Shown one piece after another: positions 47,066 through 60,380 of a DNA stretch of 64,000 nt. The stretch is from the NCBI GenBank assembly GCA_963693365.1, contig CAVNZM010000001.1, positions 62,001-126,000 on the forward strand, written 5' to 3'. Made by a program: the position numbers and the translations under genes. This stretch comes from Amoebidium appalachense. Taxonomy: Eukaryota > Ichthyosporea. The notes under the pieces are model-generated. The model worked only from the letters and a program-made list of their open reading frames with translations, had not been told where the DNA came from and did no database searches. Every line of letters starts with the position of its first letter. Position 1 is the stretch's first letter.

Positions 47066-47339
47066 TCTACGCGCACACACACAGATAGAACATAGGGGCT
47101 CGGAGCTAGGACACACGGGTACAAGGAAACGGAGCTCGGGAAAGCGGGCCAATAGGGCTGATTACAAATTTTCGCAGGCCAACTACGGCCGCGCCCGCGC
47201 GCGCCAAGAATAAATGTCCCTACACAAAGACGTTATTCTGGCCACTGCACATAATTTTACTCCCCCCCCCCCCATCCCACGAGCCTCCCCCCCCCTGGCA
47301 CTCACCTAGCACTCCCTCCCCCCCCCTCCTTCTACCTCT

Positions 47340-47457
47340 GTGTCCGCCCACACCCGCGCGTGCTCGGGCATCCCCTGCACAGGGCCCCGCTGCCCTCCCT
47401 GCAAACCTTCCCTCGGGCCCAGCTGCCCTACTCTAACCCCCCCCGGCCGGGGCCCTG

Positions 47458-47488
<31 letters not shown>

Positions 47489-49175
47489 GCTTCCGGGACC
47501 TCCCCGAGGGTGCCCCACCCTTGCTAACCACACCTTCCCCCGAGGCTCAGACCCGGAGGCCCGCCCGCTGCCCCAGCACCACATTGACACCTCCCGCCTC
47601 CGGGAGCTGCTGGCATCCTACCCAGACCAATCATTCGCCGCGCAGCTCCTCCACGATGTCGAATTCGGTGTCGACTACCGCGGCCCCTCCACCTCTCGGG
47701 TGGGCCCCAACCTACCCACCACCCCGGCTGCTGCCGCCGCTATCACGGCGGATATTGCCAACGAAGTCGCCCTCGGCCACCTGCTCGGCCCCCTCTCCCC
47801 GGACCAATTCTTCGCCGAATTTCCGGTCCACCGTTCCTCCCCCATCGGCGCCGTTACTAAAAAAGGGAACCCCCCAAGTACCGTCGAATTCACCACCTCT
47901 CATGGCCCCGGGGCAGCAGCGTCAACGACAGCGTCACCTACCCCGACGAACTTCAGTACATTCGAGCCCGGGACGTCACCCAGCTCATTCTCGACGCAGG
48001 CCCCGGCTGCTACATGGCCGTGGCAGACGTGCAGGCTGCCTCCCGGCACATGCCCATCCGACCAGAAGACCATCACTTAATGGCATTCAAATGGCAGGGG
48101 CATTTTTACGTTGACACCCGACTGCCCTTCGGCCTGAAATGTAGCCCAGCCATCTGGGAACGGATCGCGGCCACCCTCCAGTGGCTGGCACACCAGCACG
48201 GTGTTACCCTCATCCGCCACTACGTAGACGACTGGATTATAGCTGCCCCCACCCAAGAGCAGTGCCAACGTCACCTATCCACCTTCCTGCAACTCTGCCG
48301 AGAGCTGCACATTGCCATCTCCGAAGACAAGATGCAGGGCCCGGCTACCCGTATTGTCTTCATCAGTATCGAATTCGACTCCGTCACCATGGAGACACGG
48401 ATCCCTGCTTCCAAACTCTCGGACCTACTCGACCTCACTTCCCACCCAACACCCACCATCACCATTCGGGACCTGCAATCCCTCCTCGGAAAACTCACCT
48501 GGTGTGCCCAGGTGGTCCCCCCCGGGCGGGCCTTCTCCCAGCGCCTATGGGCCCTTCTCCGAAAACACCCACACCTTGCCGGGCACCACCACATACGGCT
48601 GTCTGCTGCCGCCCGGGCAGACATAACCGAATGGCACCAGTTCCTCACATCATGGAATGGGGTGCACCTTATCACCCCCCCCCCACATACACCACCCTGG
48701 CCACCGATGCTGCCGGATCCGTGGGTCTAGGGGGCCACTGGCTCGACCAATGGTTTTTCATGCCCTGGTCTCCCCCCACCCAAGCCCTCTATATGATAAG
48801 GGTAAACTCGGTTCCTCCGTCATCGAACTCTTGGCCATCGCAGCCGCCGTGGCCCTCTGGGCCCCCTCCTGGTCCACCCACCATGTCCGTATTTTACTAA
48901 TTGTATGCGACAACACGGGTGCTGTGTCTGACCTGCACTCCCGGTCTTCCCCCCACCCCGTGATGGCCAAACTTATTCGGTTCATCACCCGCATGGAAAT
49001 GCAATACCAATTCACATTACAGGCCTCCTACCTACCGGGACCCCTCAACCATCTAGCCGATGCCATTTCTCGTAACCAACTTCCCCGAGCCCGACGACTC
49101 CGACCTTCCCTGCAACCGGAGCCCTGCCCCTTCCCCTCCTGGATCCACGAGTTCCTATCCTATCCCCTGGGCTAA
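47340..49175 (+). pseudogene. RT-RNase H ORF2 of YR-F
   Basis: The N-terminus MSAHTRACSG with CTGPRCPPC joins in frame, through a C-tract, to the RT start, giving the best view of the whole ORF2. Indels follow near 47870 (C-tract), 48675 (C-tract), 48795 and 48897 (insertion with a stop). YVDDW is present at about 48220-48235 and CDNTGAV near 48907. Confidence 0.85.
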
Positions 49176-49191
49176 CACCCCCCCCCCCCCC

Positions 49192-49949
49192 TGTTGGAGT
49201 ACACTGGTACTCCCGGCTAGCAATGTCTGTTAGAGAAAGTTTCTGAGCAATTGAATAATTGTTTCACTCGAGTGCATAGAGCTTTTGTTTACGGTCATAT
49301 TCATATATGGTAGTTATATGTTTGAGCCAAAACTGTACCAATGACGAGCTTCACCAGCAACGTGCTAATTGTGCTCATTAATTAATATTCCCGGTTCAGA
49401 TGATGTCATGTCTATATTTGCCACAGGATTCTATTCTTAGAGTGGTAGTGTGCTTTATTCCCGGATCTTCGCAGAATATTTTTAGTTGTGTGAAGAAAGA
49501 TTTACGTTTAACTGCAATTGGTGTGTTAAACACGTTTATTTGTGTGCTTTAGTGCAAGTTAACTAGCCACTCAACGTGCACAGTTAACTTTTATATCTTT
49601 AACGACTTGTTTTCATTGTGCTCTCTTTTCGGCCATGCTGTACATGGCCCACCACCAGGGTGCACACGAGGCCACCATGAGGTGGCCAACGACTATATAA
49701 AGCAGTGCCTCCCATGTCACAAACATGGGAAGCAGAACGTTTGATTTACACTTTTCTACTGTCGTTTTCAGTGCACAAAACACATAGACTAGTTACCCAT
49801 CATACACGACACTATGTCTGACAACTTACAGTTGCAGCAACTAGTCCAACTACTGGCGCAGAGGTTGGCCTCACAAGATGCAATCATTTATGACTTACAG
49901 AAGGAACAACGTGCACTAGAACTAGCTTCTATGAACACAATGTCCAACA
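49192..49949 (+). mobile_element. LTR-like unit in the YR-F linker tract
   Basis: 758 bp with termini TGTTGGA and TCCAACA, a 7-bp inverted repeat. It splits a C-tract of about 33 C, so a target duplication cannot be read. It has a TATATAAAG box near 49694. Its family is not recognised. The start resembles that of LTR-X but the rest does not. Confidence 0.7.
49814..49949 (+). CDS. Start of a possible gag ORF in the LTR-like unit
   Basis: ATG ~115 bp after the TATA box. MSDNLQLQQLVQLLAQRLAS is helical and could be coiled coil. It runs out of the unit into the C-tract. A gag-like start inside what looks like an LTR is unusual. Confidence 0.35.
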
Positions 49950-50229
49950 CCCCCCCCCCCCCCCCCCCATCTCCCCTTCCGGAGCAACGCCGGCAGATTG
50001 GCCCCCCACTTTGCTCCGGCCGAGCTGCTTCGAGCCACCACTACCCTGCAGGAATGCCAGGCCCTGAGTCTCAACCTCGACTCTCGGGCCTTTTACTCCC
50101 GGGTGCAAAAAGTGTTCATCGATTTTTGTGTGGCATCTCGGCTGCAGTCCTCCTCCGGGTCCTACCTCCCGGCCTCCCCACACACCGTGCAGCTCTTTCT
50201 CGCCTGGTGTGCCCAACGAGGGGTACAGG
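49950..50229 (+). pseudogene. Tyrosine recombinase of YR-F, part 1
   Basis: N-terminal part up to CAQRGVQ, then the solo LTR. Residue changes from YR-A are few. Confidence 0.85.
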
Positions 50230-50961
50230 TGTCATCTTCCCATGATTATCGGCAAGACTTAGAAGTTGAGTTTTATATATGTTTATTAGTTTGTTGTAGT
50301 TTGTTTCCTTTTCCCTTTTCCTTTCTTCCTTTCTTTCTTTCCTTTCTGTTTCCGTGTACACCGATATTATCTTAGATCTGTGTACACATCGAGATATTTA
50401 GCTCACGCACACGTATTGTCGTTTGTGTAAATATCTAAATATGTCGTCCAATCAGATCTCGTTGTATTTTCCCAAATATAGTAACTTACATTCCTTTCCC
50501 ATTCCTTTCCCTTCTTTTCTCACGACGTAGCATTGTGCTATGATGTTCCCCAACTATTAGGAATACTTATATTTAGACGTGTTATGTTAAGAACATGTAT
50601 AAATGTATGATGTGAACTAATAGTGACATAAGTGGTTTCATTTTGTTAAATGTTTCCGTGCTTTTATTAGAAGATTACTTTCATTAGACGATTGCGTTTT
50701 GTCTTCTATGTGTCGACAGACATTTCGATCGATATATTTTACACTCATCATTTTGTTACTTTGATTGGTTTATCGATTTCACATTCCCAAGTATAAAAGG
50801 GACTTTATCTTGAAATAAATATCAAGCAGTCGAATCATTTCCTATGGCCCCAGTAATCGTTCCACCTCTCCGGTTGTGTTTCTCCCGTGTGTCTCTGTGT
50901 TGTGTGTAACATAACACCCATCTGTGCACTCTGCTTCCCCGTTTACCCACACAAAACAACA
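50230..50961 (+). repeat. Copia solo LTR in the recombinase
   Basis: 732 bp from TGTCATCTTCCC to AAACAACA with the 5-bp duplication ACAGG (50225-50229 and 50962-50966). It is the copia-Z subfamily, distinct from the LTR at 24385. Confidence 0.92.
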
Positions 50962-51764
50962 ACAGGCCTCTTCCTTGGCCGGCTACAATTCGGCCATCAC
51001 CAGACTCCACCTCGACATGGGCCTCCCTGCTCCCTTCCCCACGACAAGTCTCTGGCCTGGTTCCTACGAGGGGTGGGCAGATGGCAGCTTTCTCACAACA
51101 TCCGACCCCGATCATCCACCAGGGAGCCCCTCGTGCCCTCCCACCTCAGCCAACTCCATGGCCAGTGCCCCACCAAGGCCTCATCGGCCAATCTCCGGCT
51201 ATGGACGGCCCTCATCGTCGGTTTCTGTGGTCTCCTCCGTTTGGGGGAATTTACCTCCAAGACCCTGACTTCCTTCGACCCGTCCCGTCACGTTAAACGG
51301 AAGGACGTGACCTTTAGCTACACCCCCACCGGTACTTTGTCCCATGCCACCCTCCACCTGCCAACCTCCAAGACAGATGTACATTCCCGAGGTGTCAACG
51401 TCACTCTAGCTGCCCTGCCCCTCACCCACTTCTCCCCAGCCCATCTCCTCCGGCAGTTCCTGGATACAACGTCCGGTCAACCCGACGACCCCCTGTTCAG
51501 TCTCGGTGGCATTCCCTACACCAAGGGTGCGTTCTCTGCCGACTTCCGTGCCCTCCTCTCCCGGGCAGGTCTCTCACCCTCCCGGTTTGCCGGCCACAGC
51601 CTCCGAATAGGGGGGGCCACAGCCCTGGCTGAGGCCGGGGTCGACGACTCCCGGATCAAACAACTCGGCAGATGGTCCTCTAACTGTTTCCTGATCTATA
51701 CCCGACTTCGCCCAGCCTCCATTGCTGCCACTACCACACGTGTATTCGCCTCTATTCTTAAGTG
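50962..51764 (+). pseudogene. Tyrosine recombinase of YR-F, part 2
   Basis: Resumes after the LTR. One C lost near 51036 shifts the frame before CGLLRLGEF. The active-site motifs (first Arg, HSLRIGGAT, FLIYTR) are kept in the ORF to 51764. Confidence 0.85.
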
Positions 51765-51793
51765 AAACCTTTGGAGCAAGCATACTGCTCTGG

Positions 51794-52451
51794 TGCCGTG
51801 GTTTACAACCATTGCAGGTTCACTTTCGTCCAAGGGGATGTCCCCCTAGAGGCAACACACGTCCCGGAGTAGTTTTCATAGAGGTTTTATTTGTGGAGTT
51901 TTATTGACATAAATATTTTTCTGGGTAAACACGTAGGATGGGTGTCCGATATCAACATAACCATGTAGGCTTCGTTTCGTGTTTTAGCAGCTCGCGTTCG
52001 GCTGCCCGCATACGGGCACCTATTAGCCGATCAAAACGTCAGATTCCACAGATCACTAGACCGATTTTGATTGGCTCAGGATCAGATTTCACATAACACT
52101 AGATTGATTTTGATTGGCTCAGATCGGTAGCCTTAGGTATATAAGCACGACAGTTTTTAGCAGATCAGCAAGCAACAGACACATCTTCTGTGTTTAGCAC
52201 CTACAGCTTTACAGCTATAATTTCTTTTCACCCACCCACCTACACCCAACACTCAACCCCCATTGATCCACACATACGTGCTGTTTTTTCACGGGGCAAA
52301 GACTTCAAACGTTTTTTGGGCACAAGGACCTCACGGATCAATAAATTGATGACTGGGGGCTTGCCGTGGTTTACAACCATTGCAGGTTCACTTTCGTCCA
52401 AGGGAATGTCCCCCTAGAGGCAACACACGTCCCGGAGTAGTTTTTCATAGA
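51794..52451 (+). repeat. B1-A2-B2 tail of YR-F
   Basis: B1 51794-51882, A2 from 51883, B2 52362-52451. B2 has GGGAATGTCCCC in place of GGGGATGTCCCC and one extra T. Confidence 0.88.
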
Positions 52452-52723
52452 ACAAAAAAAAACCGGGAACCCCATTTAATTGATTTTTCTTAGTCTTTAT
52501 GGTGTCTCACGAGAAAGTAAACCCTTATATATAATCATCACCCGACAGCTATGTACGTGATCATGATATACCGCTAAGGGGATATTCCGAGCAAAAACCC
52601 CCCATACCTGAGACTGGTCTCTCTTTGCCTCGAGTAAACAGCGTAAACCCCTTTCAAACCTCATATATGTATATGTGCTAATAGTTCACACAATGTATTC
52701 ATTTCTCATAAAGAAACACGTCA

Positions 52724-52773
<50 letters not shown>

Positions 52774-53849
52774 CTGCGTACATGTACATGTGTGTGTACG
52801 TGTACATGTGTGTGTCCGCACTCGTTTGGGCATGCGTGTTTTTGTGTGTTTGGGCAAGTTGTTCCTCAGTGCCGTCTAATATGGTCCATTTTGGTAAACG
52901 GTGGATCCGGATGTACACGCATCTTCAGCATTTCAATGTGGGCATGCTTTACCACCATTTTTAATATTTGCATGTTCATTTAATTTCACGTTGACATCAC
53001 ATGATATCCGAGCAATACTGGTGGTATGAATTGTTGAGAGTCAAGGTTTACAAGCACTCGCCATGGCTTTTGGCGGCTGCACGGAGCTCACTTAGAAAAT
53101 TGATGTGAGCCATGGAAATGCACAATACTGAGGTAATATATTTGGCCATACTGAGCATGGAAATATGTCGGGCTAAGAAAAAAGAAAAACCAATGGCGTT
53201 GGAAAAGAAGGAAGGCTTAACGGGAAAGGAAAGAAAGAACAGGTAGGGTGAAATGAGCGAGTATGGGCTGTTAGTTTGCAACCATGGCTCATAAAACAAA
53301 AGGGAGCCATAAACATAGCCTTTTTGCATGTCCACACATTGTAGCATTCCAAATGTACGACCCCTTAGAAAGCACTCGGGATAGATCTCGGTCAGGAGGG
53401 TGTTTGCACAGTCACCTACTGCTGGAATCGCTACACGTCATCAGCTTCATCCCTCAACACTGACGGCTTACTTAGACCTTCCAGACACTCCTGCGGGGTC
53501 CAGCCATGAGTCCAATCAGTCAAGACCAGTCGTGGGTACCGTAAAAATTACAATGAACAGCAGGTTAGCCCACGTGACCTTACGTTTGGGAACACCAAAC
53601 TATTGCTAGCATTTGGAATTGTTCAGTGACCATTCAATGAATGTCAAATCTTTATGTACACACATATACTTAAACGTGATCGTTGCGCTCCACATTTCAG
53701 TAGGAAAATGCACCGCCTCCTTGTAGAGGAACTAACCAAAGATGGAACATCTCGATGTCACACCTTATAAAGTAATGTCCACCAACAGGAAGCCGCAAAT
53801 ATGGGAATAACAAGCCAACATGCTCGATTAAAAAAGCGACCCAAAAGCA
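52452..53849. other. Unassigned region with (GT)n tract
   Basis: Contains a GT microsatellite at 52726-52771 and otherwise ordinary AT-rich DNA. No gene or element is recognised. It could hold downstream RanGAP1-like exons, but none could be identified. Confidence 0.5.
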
Positions 53850-54410
53850 GAACAAAGTCAGTAACTTACGGTAACTTAGGGGGTGGATTTTCGCTACAAA
53901 TTGGGGGGGCCCAATCGACCAGATCAACCAATTAACGTCTGCTGGTGGTCTAAAATGACGGATTCGAGGTTTTTTTGCTAAACTGTCAAATTCTCAACGC
54001 TAGTTTCTCAGAGAGCGAGGTAGACAACCCGAGATGAAAATAAAAACTCAATAACAAAGTAGGGGGTGTTTGGTTAATTTGAAAAGGTTGCATCCTTTAT
54101 AATTGATTCTACCCTCTGTATAATTGCTCATGCTAAGAAGGGCAGAAAGGGTAAAACGAAAATTTCCCAGGGAGCCTCCTTTTCAAATGACCCCCACTTT
54201 ATAATAGAAATCCCAATCCCTTCTTCGGTTCTCCACCTCGTTCTCTGAGGAACTAGCATTGAAAATCTGACAGTTTGGGACAAAAGCCTCGAATCCGACA
54301 ATTTCAGTCCAATTGCAGATTTGAATTTGGTCGATCTGTACGATTCGATCCCCCCAAATTTCTAGCGAAAATCCATCCCCTGAGTTACATTAACTGACCA
54401 CGTCAATCCT
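53850..54410. repeat. Long imperfect inverted repeat
   Basis: Left arm about 53850-54090, right arm about 54180-54410. Paired blocks include GGATTTTCGCTA with TAGCGAAAATCC, GGATTCGAGG with CCTCGAATCC, and AACGCTAGTTTCTCAGAG with CTCTGAGGAACTAGCATT. Could be a foldback or MITE-like element, or a long hairpin transcript. Confidence 0.75.
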
Positions 54411-54447
54411 GACGTCATAATGAGGTCTGAGGGTCATTATGACGTCA
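54410..54447. promoter_or_regulatory. Perfect palindrome with two CRE sites
   Basis: TGACGTCATAATGA, a 10-base loop, and TCATTATGACGTCA. Each arm has a full TGACGTCA, the CREB/ATF consensus. About 0.9 kb from the last RanGAP1-like exon recognised. Confidence 0.7.
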
Positions 54448-54864
54448 CGTGCGAAATGCCGGCTTCGGCCATAAAAGTTTTGCCCCCACGACAATGAATA
54501 GATCGTGGCTTGCTGAGATTTAAACATTTCTTGATTGGGCCCACATGTGCTAACATGGGTGAGATCTGCAAAGTAAGATGTCTCCAACAGGGCATGGCGG
54601 TGATTGATTTATTATATGCATGATCTTGGCTAAATTAGCGCCCCTTTGCAGAGCAATGGTTGTCTCCTATGGTAACGCCACCTCGATTCGGATAGGTGAA
54701 AACTAGCACAGGAAAGACGAACCACACAGACCACTCAACACGGTCCCTTTTGATTAATCCCTGAAAGTCCACATTGGACGCATCCACATAGAACACTCAA
54801 TTTCACAGGTACACATATTACAGAGATGACCTTCTTTTCTTATTAATCAATGTCGATTTCATGT

Positions 54865-55205
<341 letters not shown>

Positions 55206-55370
55206 GTCACTAACATACAGAAACCAGGGAGAACAAAGAAAAAAACGGAAAAAAGGGCAAGAGACACATGGGACTAGAGCTCCATAGCCAATCGTCAAGT
55301 TTCAAGCAACCACACACAGTTCTCAAGAGATGCTGCAACAGATAAGGCTGTGGCAGGCAGGAACACATAC

Positions 55371-55508
55371 CCTGACGGCCTGCATGGCTTTCTTGCCCAA
55401 GTCGTTGTTGGACAGGTCCAGCAGCTTCAGCTGTGGCTTCGTGGGCAGCATGCCAACCAGCGGACGTTTGACCCCTCGCTCGGCATCATTGCCGGATAGA
55501 TTCAGCTC
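55371..55508 (-). CDS. RANGAP1: RanGAP1-like exon h (last seen)
   Basis: 46 codons, phase 0 to 0. Begins ELNLSGND and ends KKAMQAVR before GTATGT. It covers two further repeats. The acidic linker that follows in vertebrate RanGAP1 was not found. Confidence 0.85.
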
Positions 55509-57734
55509 CTGTGACCAGCAAATGTGGTTACCGCATGACAAAACAAGGGCCACGGGAAGGAAAAGAGGGAGGGTGTAAGGGGGGGTGTAGACACGTAATG
55601 GTGTTACGTCCCGTTTAAGTGATCTACTTGAAAATACCTCCTCTGCTGATGTATCAAGATGTAATAAGGTGATACAAGGCCCAAGCCTGCATGCCCGCAA
55701 GCATACATACATGCATACATGCAATCATACACACGATTAAGCATGCCCACATGCCTGCATGTATGCATTCATGCATGCATGTACGACACATGCATATGCA
55801 TGCATGCACAAACACAATGACATAAAAGATTGTAGAATGTGGAGAAAGAGGGGGTGCCGCGGGAAGGGGGGGGGGGGGGGGGGGGGGTACCTCCAGGGCA
55901 GTATGTCCGGTACTGAGGGCTCGGCAGACCGCTGCAGTGCCATCAGTCTCCATCAGGCAGTCGCCAAAGTCAAGCCGCCTGAGCTGCTGGCATGCAGGCA
56001 ACGCTGCAGACATAGCCTCAGCCCCCTCGACGTTGAACACATTGTCGTTGAGATCAAGCACGCACAGAGAGGGGTTGGCCCCTACTGCTTGTGCAAGCGC
56101 GGATATGCCCTTTCCACGAATACCATTTTGCGGCATGGCAATTTCCTGATTGTATGTTTGTACGTGCATGTGTGTATAAGGGCATGCTTACATGTGTGTG
56201 TATGTGGTGAGTGATCGTGTGCATGTGCATGTGCGTGTGCGTGTGCATGTGCGCATGTGTGTGTGTGAGTGGGAATGCATGTGTGTATGTGTGTGTTTGT
56301 AAGTATGTGTGTGTGTGTCTGTGTGTGATGTGTTGCACTTGTGTGTGCGCGTTTGCGCGCACGTGTGTGTGTGTGTGTCCGTATGTGCGTAAGCATGCGC
56401 GGGGTGTGCTTTATGTGTGCATGGATGTGGATATGTGGGGATGTGTGGTGTATGTGTGTGTGGCGTGATGACGCGCATCCTAGTCAACGTGGGCTTTCAC
56501 CCGTGTGTATGCTTGCCAGGGCGCTCGGGTTTGTGTATGTTAGTGTGTGGGTAGGTAATATTTGCCTGCCTACAACTAAATGAGGGGTTGTTAGTTTTAT
56601 ACAGTTGATATGGTCCCGAGGAATCCATTATTGAATTCTTACTTGGACAAAACATGAGCAAGCCAAGCTGTCGGCAAGCAGCCGCCATGCCTCAAGGCAG
56701 TCATGTGTTCCTAGGAATAATCCTAGAGTGCAAACACATTGTTCCGAGCCTCCTGGCCAGTTTATGAGGTCATATATATCTGGATCTGAGCCAATAATCA
56801 GTTGCGATCGCTCGAAACTCGGTGCTCAGCTGACACTCAACCTAGTTTTAGCCAAACAGTGCTCATTGTCATGAGTTCATTTGTCGTACACTCTTCCTAT
56901 CAACCAAAAATAGGGTACATCACCACGACCTGTAGTGCAAGATAACCTGTGATCACAATATTCATGCAAACAACACATCCTGTGCAGGTCGTGTGCATAG
57001 TGAGCATGCCCATCTGGACCATGCCACTCACCTTCAGTGTGCCGATAGTCTTGAATGCCCCTGCAAGTGCCTCGGCACCCTCCGCCTCCAGGCGGTTGCG
57101 TCCAGCATGGAAGGCCTGCAGGTAACGGTTCGGTGTGCAATTATTAATATAAGCAGAAAAATATTTTTTCCTTTCCTTTTTTTTTTTTTTTTTTTTTTGG
57201 GGGGGGGGGGGGGGGATGTTGGTGCGCATCTTGCCAATCACAAAGCACAAATTGCTTTCGGGTCTGACCCGACACAGATTTCTAAAAGAATGAGGAAGGT
57301 TGGCAGCTTATGCATGTGTAAGGGCGCATGTGGGCCAGTGTGTTCTTGTGTGAGTGCGGCGCTTGGGTGTTGTTTTGAGTGTGTCGGTGCATGTGTCAGT
57401 ATGCTGGCGGCCACATCTGCAGGAAGAGCAGGGGCTGCCTGTCCATGGGCAGGTGTGTGTTTTTGTGTGTGCATTGGGGGGAGAGAGGGGGAGGGGGGAG
57501 GGGGGGGGGGGGGGGGGGAGGGGGTATGCATCAAAGGGTTGGAAATATGGAGGAGACATCAAAAGACAAAACACAAAATCTCACAAAACCCGGAGATAAA
57601 CCTCAAAACAAAACTTGCAGGTACATAGAAGACAATCGAGCAGCGCCCATCATCAGCGGGTTCCTATGCCTCCAAAAAAAATGGGTGTCGACTCATATTC
57701 TTGTGTGTGGTTCCCAACCCATCCTTTGTTTCAT

Positions 57735-57768
<34 letters not shown>

Positions 57769-58895
57769 GGGGGGGGGAGGCATTTGTAATCCATTCTCCT
57801 GTGGTGTTTGTTGGCACATACGTGAGCAAATCGAAGATCAAAAACAAAAAAAAAGGTCAGCCTACTTCAAGTTTGCACTGTTGCCCGTCTGCCCTTGCCT
57901 TTTCAACTGCTCGATGAAGCGCCACTGTGTGTCATGGTGTCATTATAGAAACATTCAGTATAGAAACATTAACGATTGTTATTATGATCACATAAAAAAG
58001 AGCATGCAACAATTGTTGGCTGTTGGCACTGACTGCCCTGCCACTCGCACTGAGCAGCAGCCATGCAGCAGGCACATTTAGACAACCTCCATTACTGTGC
58101 TTCAACAACTAGCTGCACATCAAGTGTTTGTGTGCGCGACTGAATGAGGGCACATGAGCACCCGAATTGCTGCAAGGAGTGTGATGGTAAAAAAACGACA
58201 ATCAAGGTGTGCTGTATGTGTGCGTGCATCATTGTAACCGTGCTCAAGTCAGCACTGTGTGTGAACGATTAGTATGCACTGACGTGTGCATCTTGTGTTC
58301 CCATTGTCTGTTCATCATGCATTTATGTGGTGTATAAGACACAGCATGCATCGTAAACATGTGTGCATGCGTAAACCTTTTAATTTAAAACTTGTAAAGC
58401 TGTTTAACAAATGAAAAGAGTTGTTCATTTTCCTAAGTGCTGATGTATCAGTATGTGGTGATTTTAACATCAGTGTCTGCACACATATTGTGCTCATGTG
58501 AGCATGGAAATGTCAGGTCACAGTATCTACATTAGTAAACATGTATCTTTAATCCCGCTTACTTATGCATTTCGGTGGCTGTGACATTGCACACAAGTAT
58601 ATGTATAACTGCCGCTCTTGCCTGTCTGAATGTATGGTGCAATGTTTTGTGCACATGTATGTGCCGGCGTGTATGTGCCATCATCTGCATCTGTCAAAGT
58701 ACGTGTGCTTGGGTTGGTCCATAAAGGGGTGTTGGCCAGGGAACCCTTACGGTTCCCCAAGCCTGCAAGCAAAGGAAGCTGGGGGGGATGGGTGGATGAA
58801 GGGATGACGGGATCAAGGGATGAAGGGATGAGAAGGGTGGGTGGGTGGTGGTGGTGGTGGTGGCGGCGGCGTGTGTGTTTGTGTGTGTGTGTGTA

Positions 58896-58943
<48 letters not shown>

Positions 58944-59179
58944 AAATACTTGCAAGGTGCTTGCCACCAGCGATTCCCAAGCCATTGTTTACGAATCTGA
59001 GGACCTTGGTTTTTATGGATTAGTGAGCATAGGGTCTCCTGATGACTGAAACAGAGGTGCATGTGGTGACTGAAACAGAGGTGCATGAGGAGTGGCTCGG
59101 TGTTGAGTTCAACCTCTAAATGCAGCCATGCTTCTTTCTGTGCTGTGTGGCCGGGGGACGGGGTGGGGCTTGGGTGGTT

Positions 59180-59227
<48 letters not shown>

Positions 59228-60096
59228 TAGCAGGAAAGGCGGAGCAACATTATGACACATCAGTTCTTTTAACAGAAGGATTGATCTTCGGTACAGGGTG
59301 AAAAACACTTGAGGCTCTCAAGGGGACGGAGGCCACTCATAAAAAGCTGAAGAGAAAAGGCTGGGATGTAGCCGATCCAAGGGCCTGGTGCATGCGCAGA
59401 GTGGCAAAGGTACACAGAGTAATCGGGCAGCAACTCTGGTGTTCTGGCGATGTATGAGATAGATAGAGGACAGAGGGTGCCCCAGGGGGGGAGGGGGGGG
59501 GGGGGGGGGGGGGGGGATGTGTTAAAAAGTACGAAGTACATATTTATGACGGACAGCACAATGCAGAGTGCAAAGCCACACAGAAACAGCAGGCATCATA
59601 CGGAGAACCCATTCTGGAAGGGGGGGGGGGGGGGGGGGGGGGGGGGGTTTCGAGATATGCAAAATACATGTGGGTGGGAGGGCTGATGTGTGCATTAGAG
59701 GGTTGGAATAATGGAAGAGAGACACAAAACACAAAAGGGGGGAGGGGATAGAGGGATAATTCTATTGGGTGCAGTTGGCACATGGGTTGGTCTCGCAGCA
59801 GAAGTTATATATGTTGTAAAAGGGTTGATTTGAAGAGATGGGGGGAAGAGGGCAAGTATACATACCCGAATGTGATAGTTGTGGGAAATGAGTGCAGAGA
59901 TTGCTTCGGCACCTGTTGGGCTGAAGGCATTGTCGCTGAAATCCAGCACCCGCAAATTGCACATCCCCCTGTGAGGGGAGGGAAGGTCAGTGGGCTGCTA
60001 CCAAGATGACACACGAACCACACCCGACCCATGGCACTCCTTTCCATTTTCGTGAACGAGAAACTAACCTTCCTCGTCTCTTACAACCGATCCCCC

Positions 60097-60127
<31 letters not shown>

Positions 60128-60349
60128 ACACCCACCCACCCAAATTAATCCCCTATTCCAGATACTCATGTACCATCCTTTGCTCTGTTCCCTCATGCCT
60201 GGCAATCATTTCTTGCTGTGGTCTAGCATAAAGTTGCGACAGCATCTACCATACCCCTTCCTCGGTGACTTTGTTAGCACCAAACACACCTCATCACCAG
60301 TATACTTACAGGTAGTTTACGAGCTTGTTTGCAACAGATGATATGGTGT

Positions 60350-60380
<31 letters not shown>

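Larger units (their letters stand above)
35976..52451 (+). mobile_element. YR-F: YR element with four nested insertions
   Basis: The YR parts are 35976-36392, 39948-40092, 46074-49191, 49950-50229 and 50962-52451, about 5.4 kb when joined. Insertions: Lr1 copy 4 (36393-39947), copia (40093-46073), an LTR-like unit (49192-49949) and a copia solo LTR (50230-50961). Gag carries two of them, the linker C-tract one, the recombinase one. Ends are intact A1 and B2. Confidence 0.9.

Noticed and set aside
53048-53347. Downstream RanGAP1-like exon
   Set aside because: The 99-residue minus-strand ORF has no LRR or acidic stretch and no fit to the family.
59269-59559. Extra RanGAP1-like exon in the c-d intron
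   Set aside because: Translation does not resemble an LRR, and exons c and d already join in phase.
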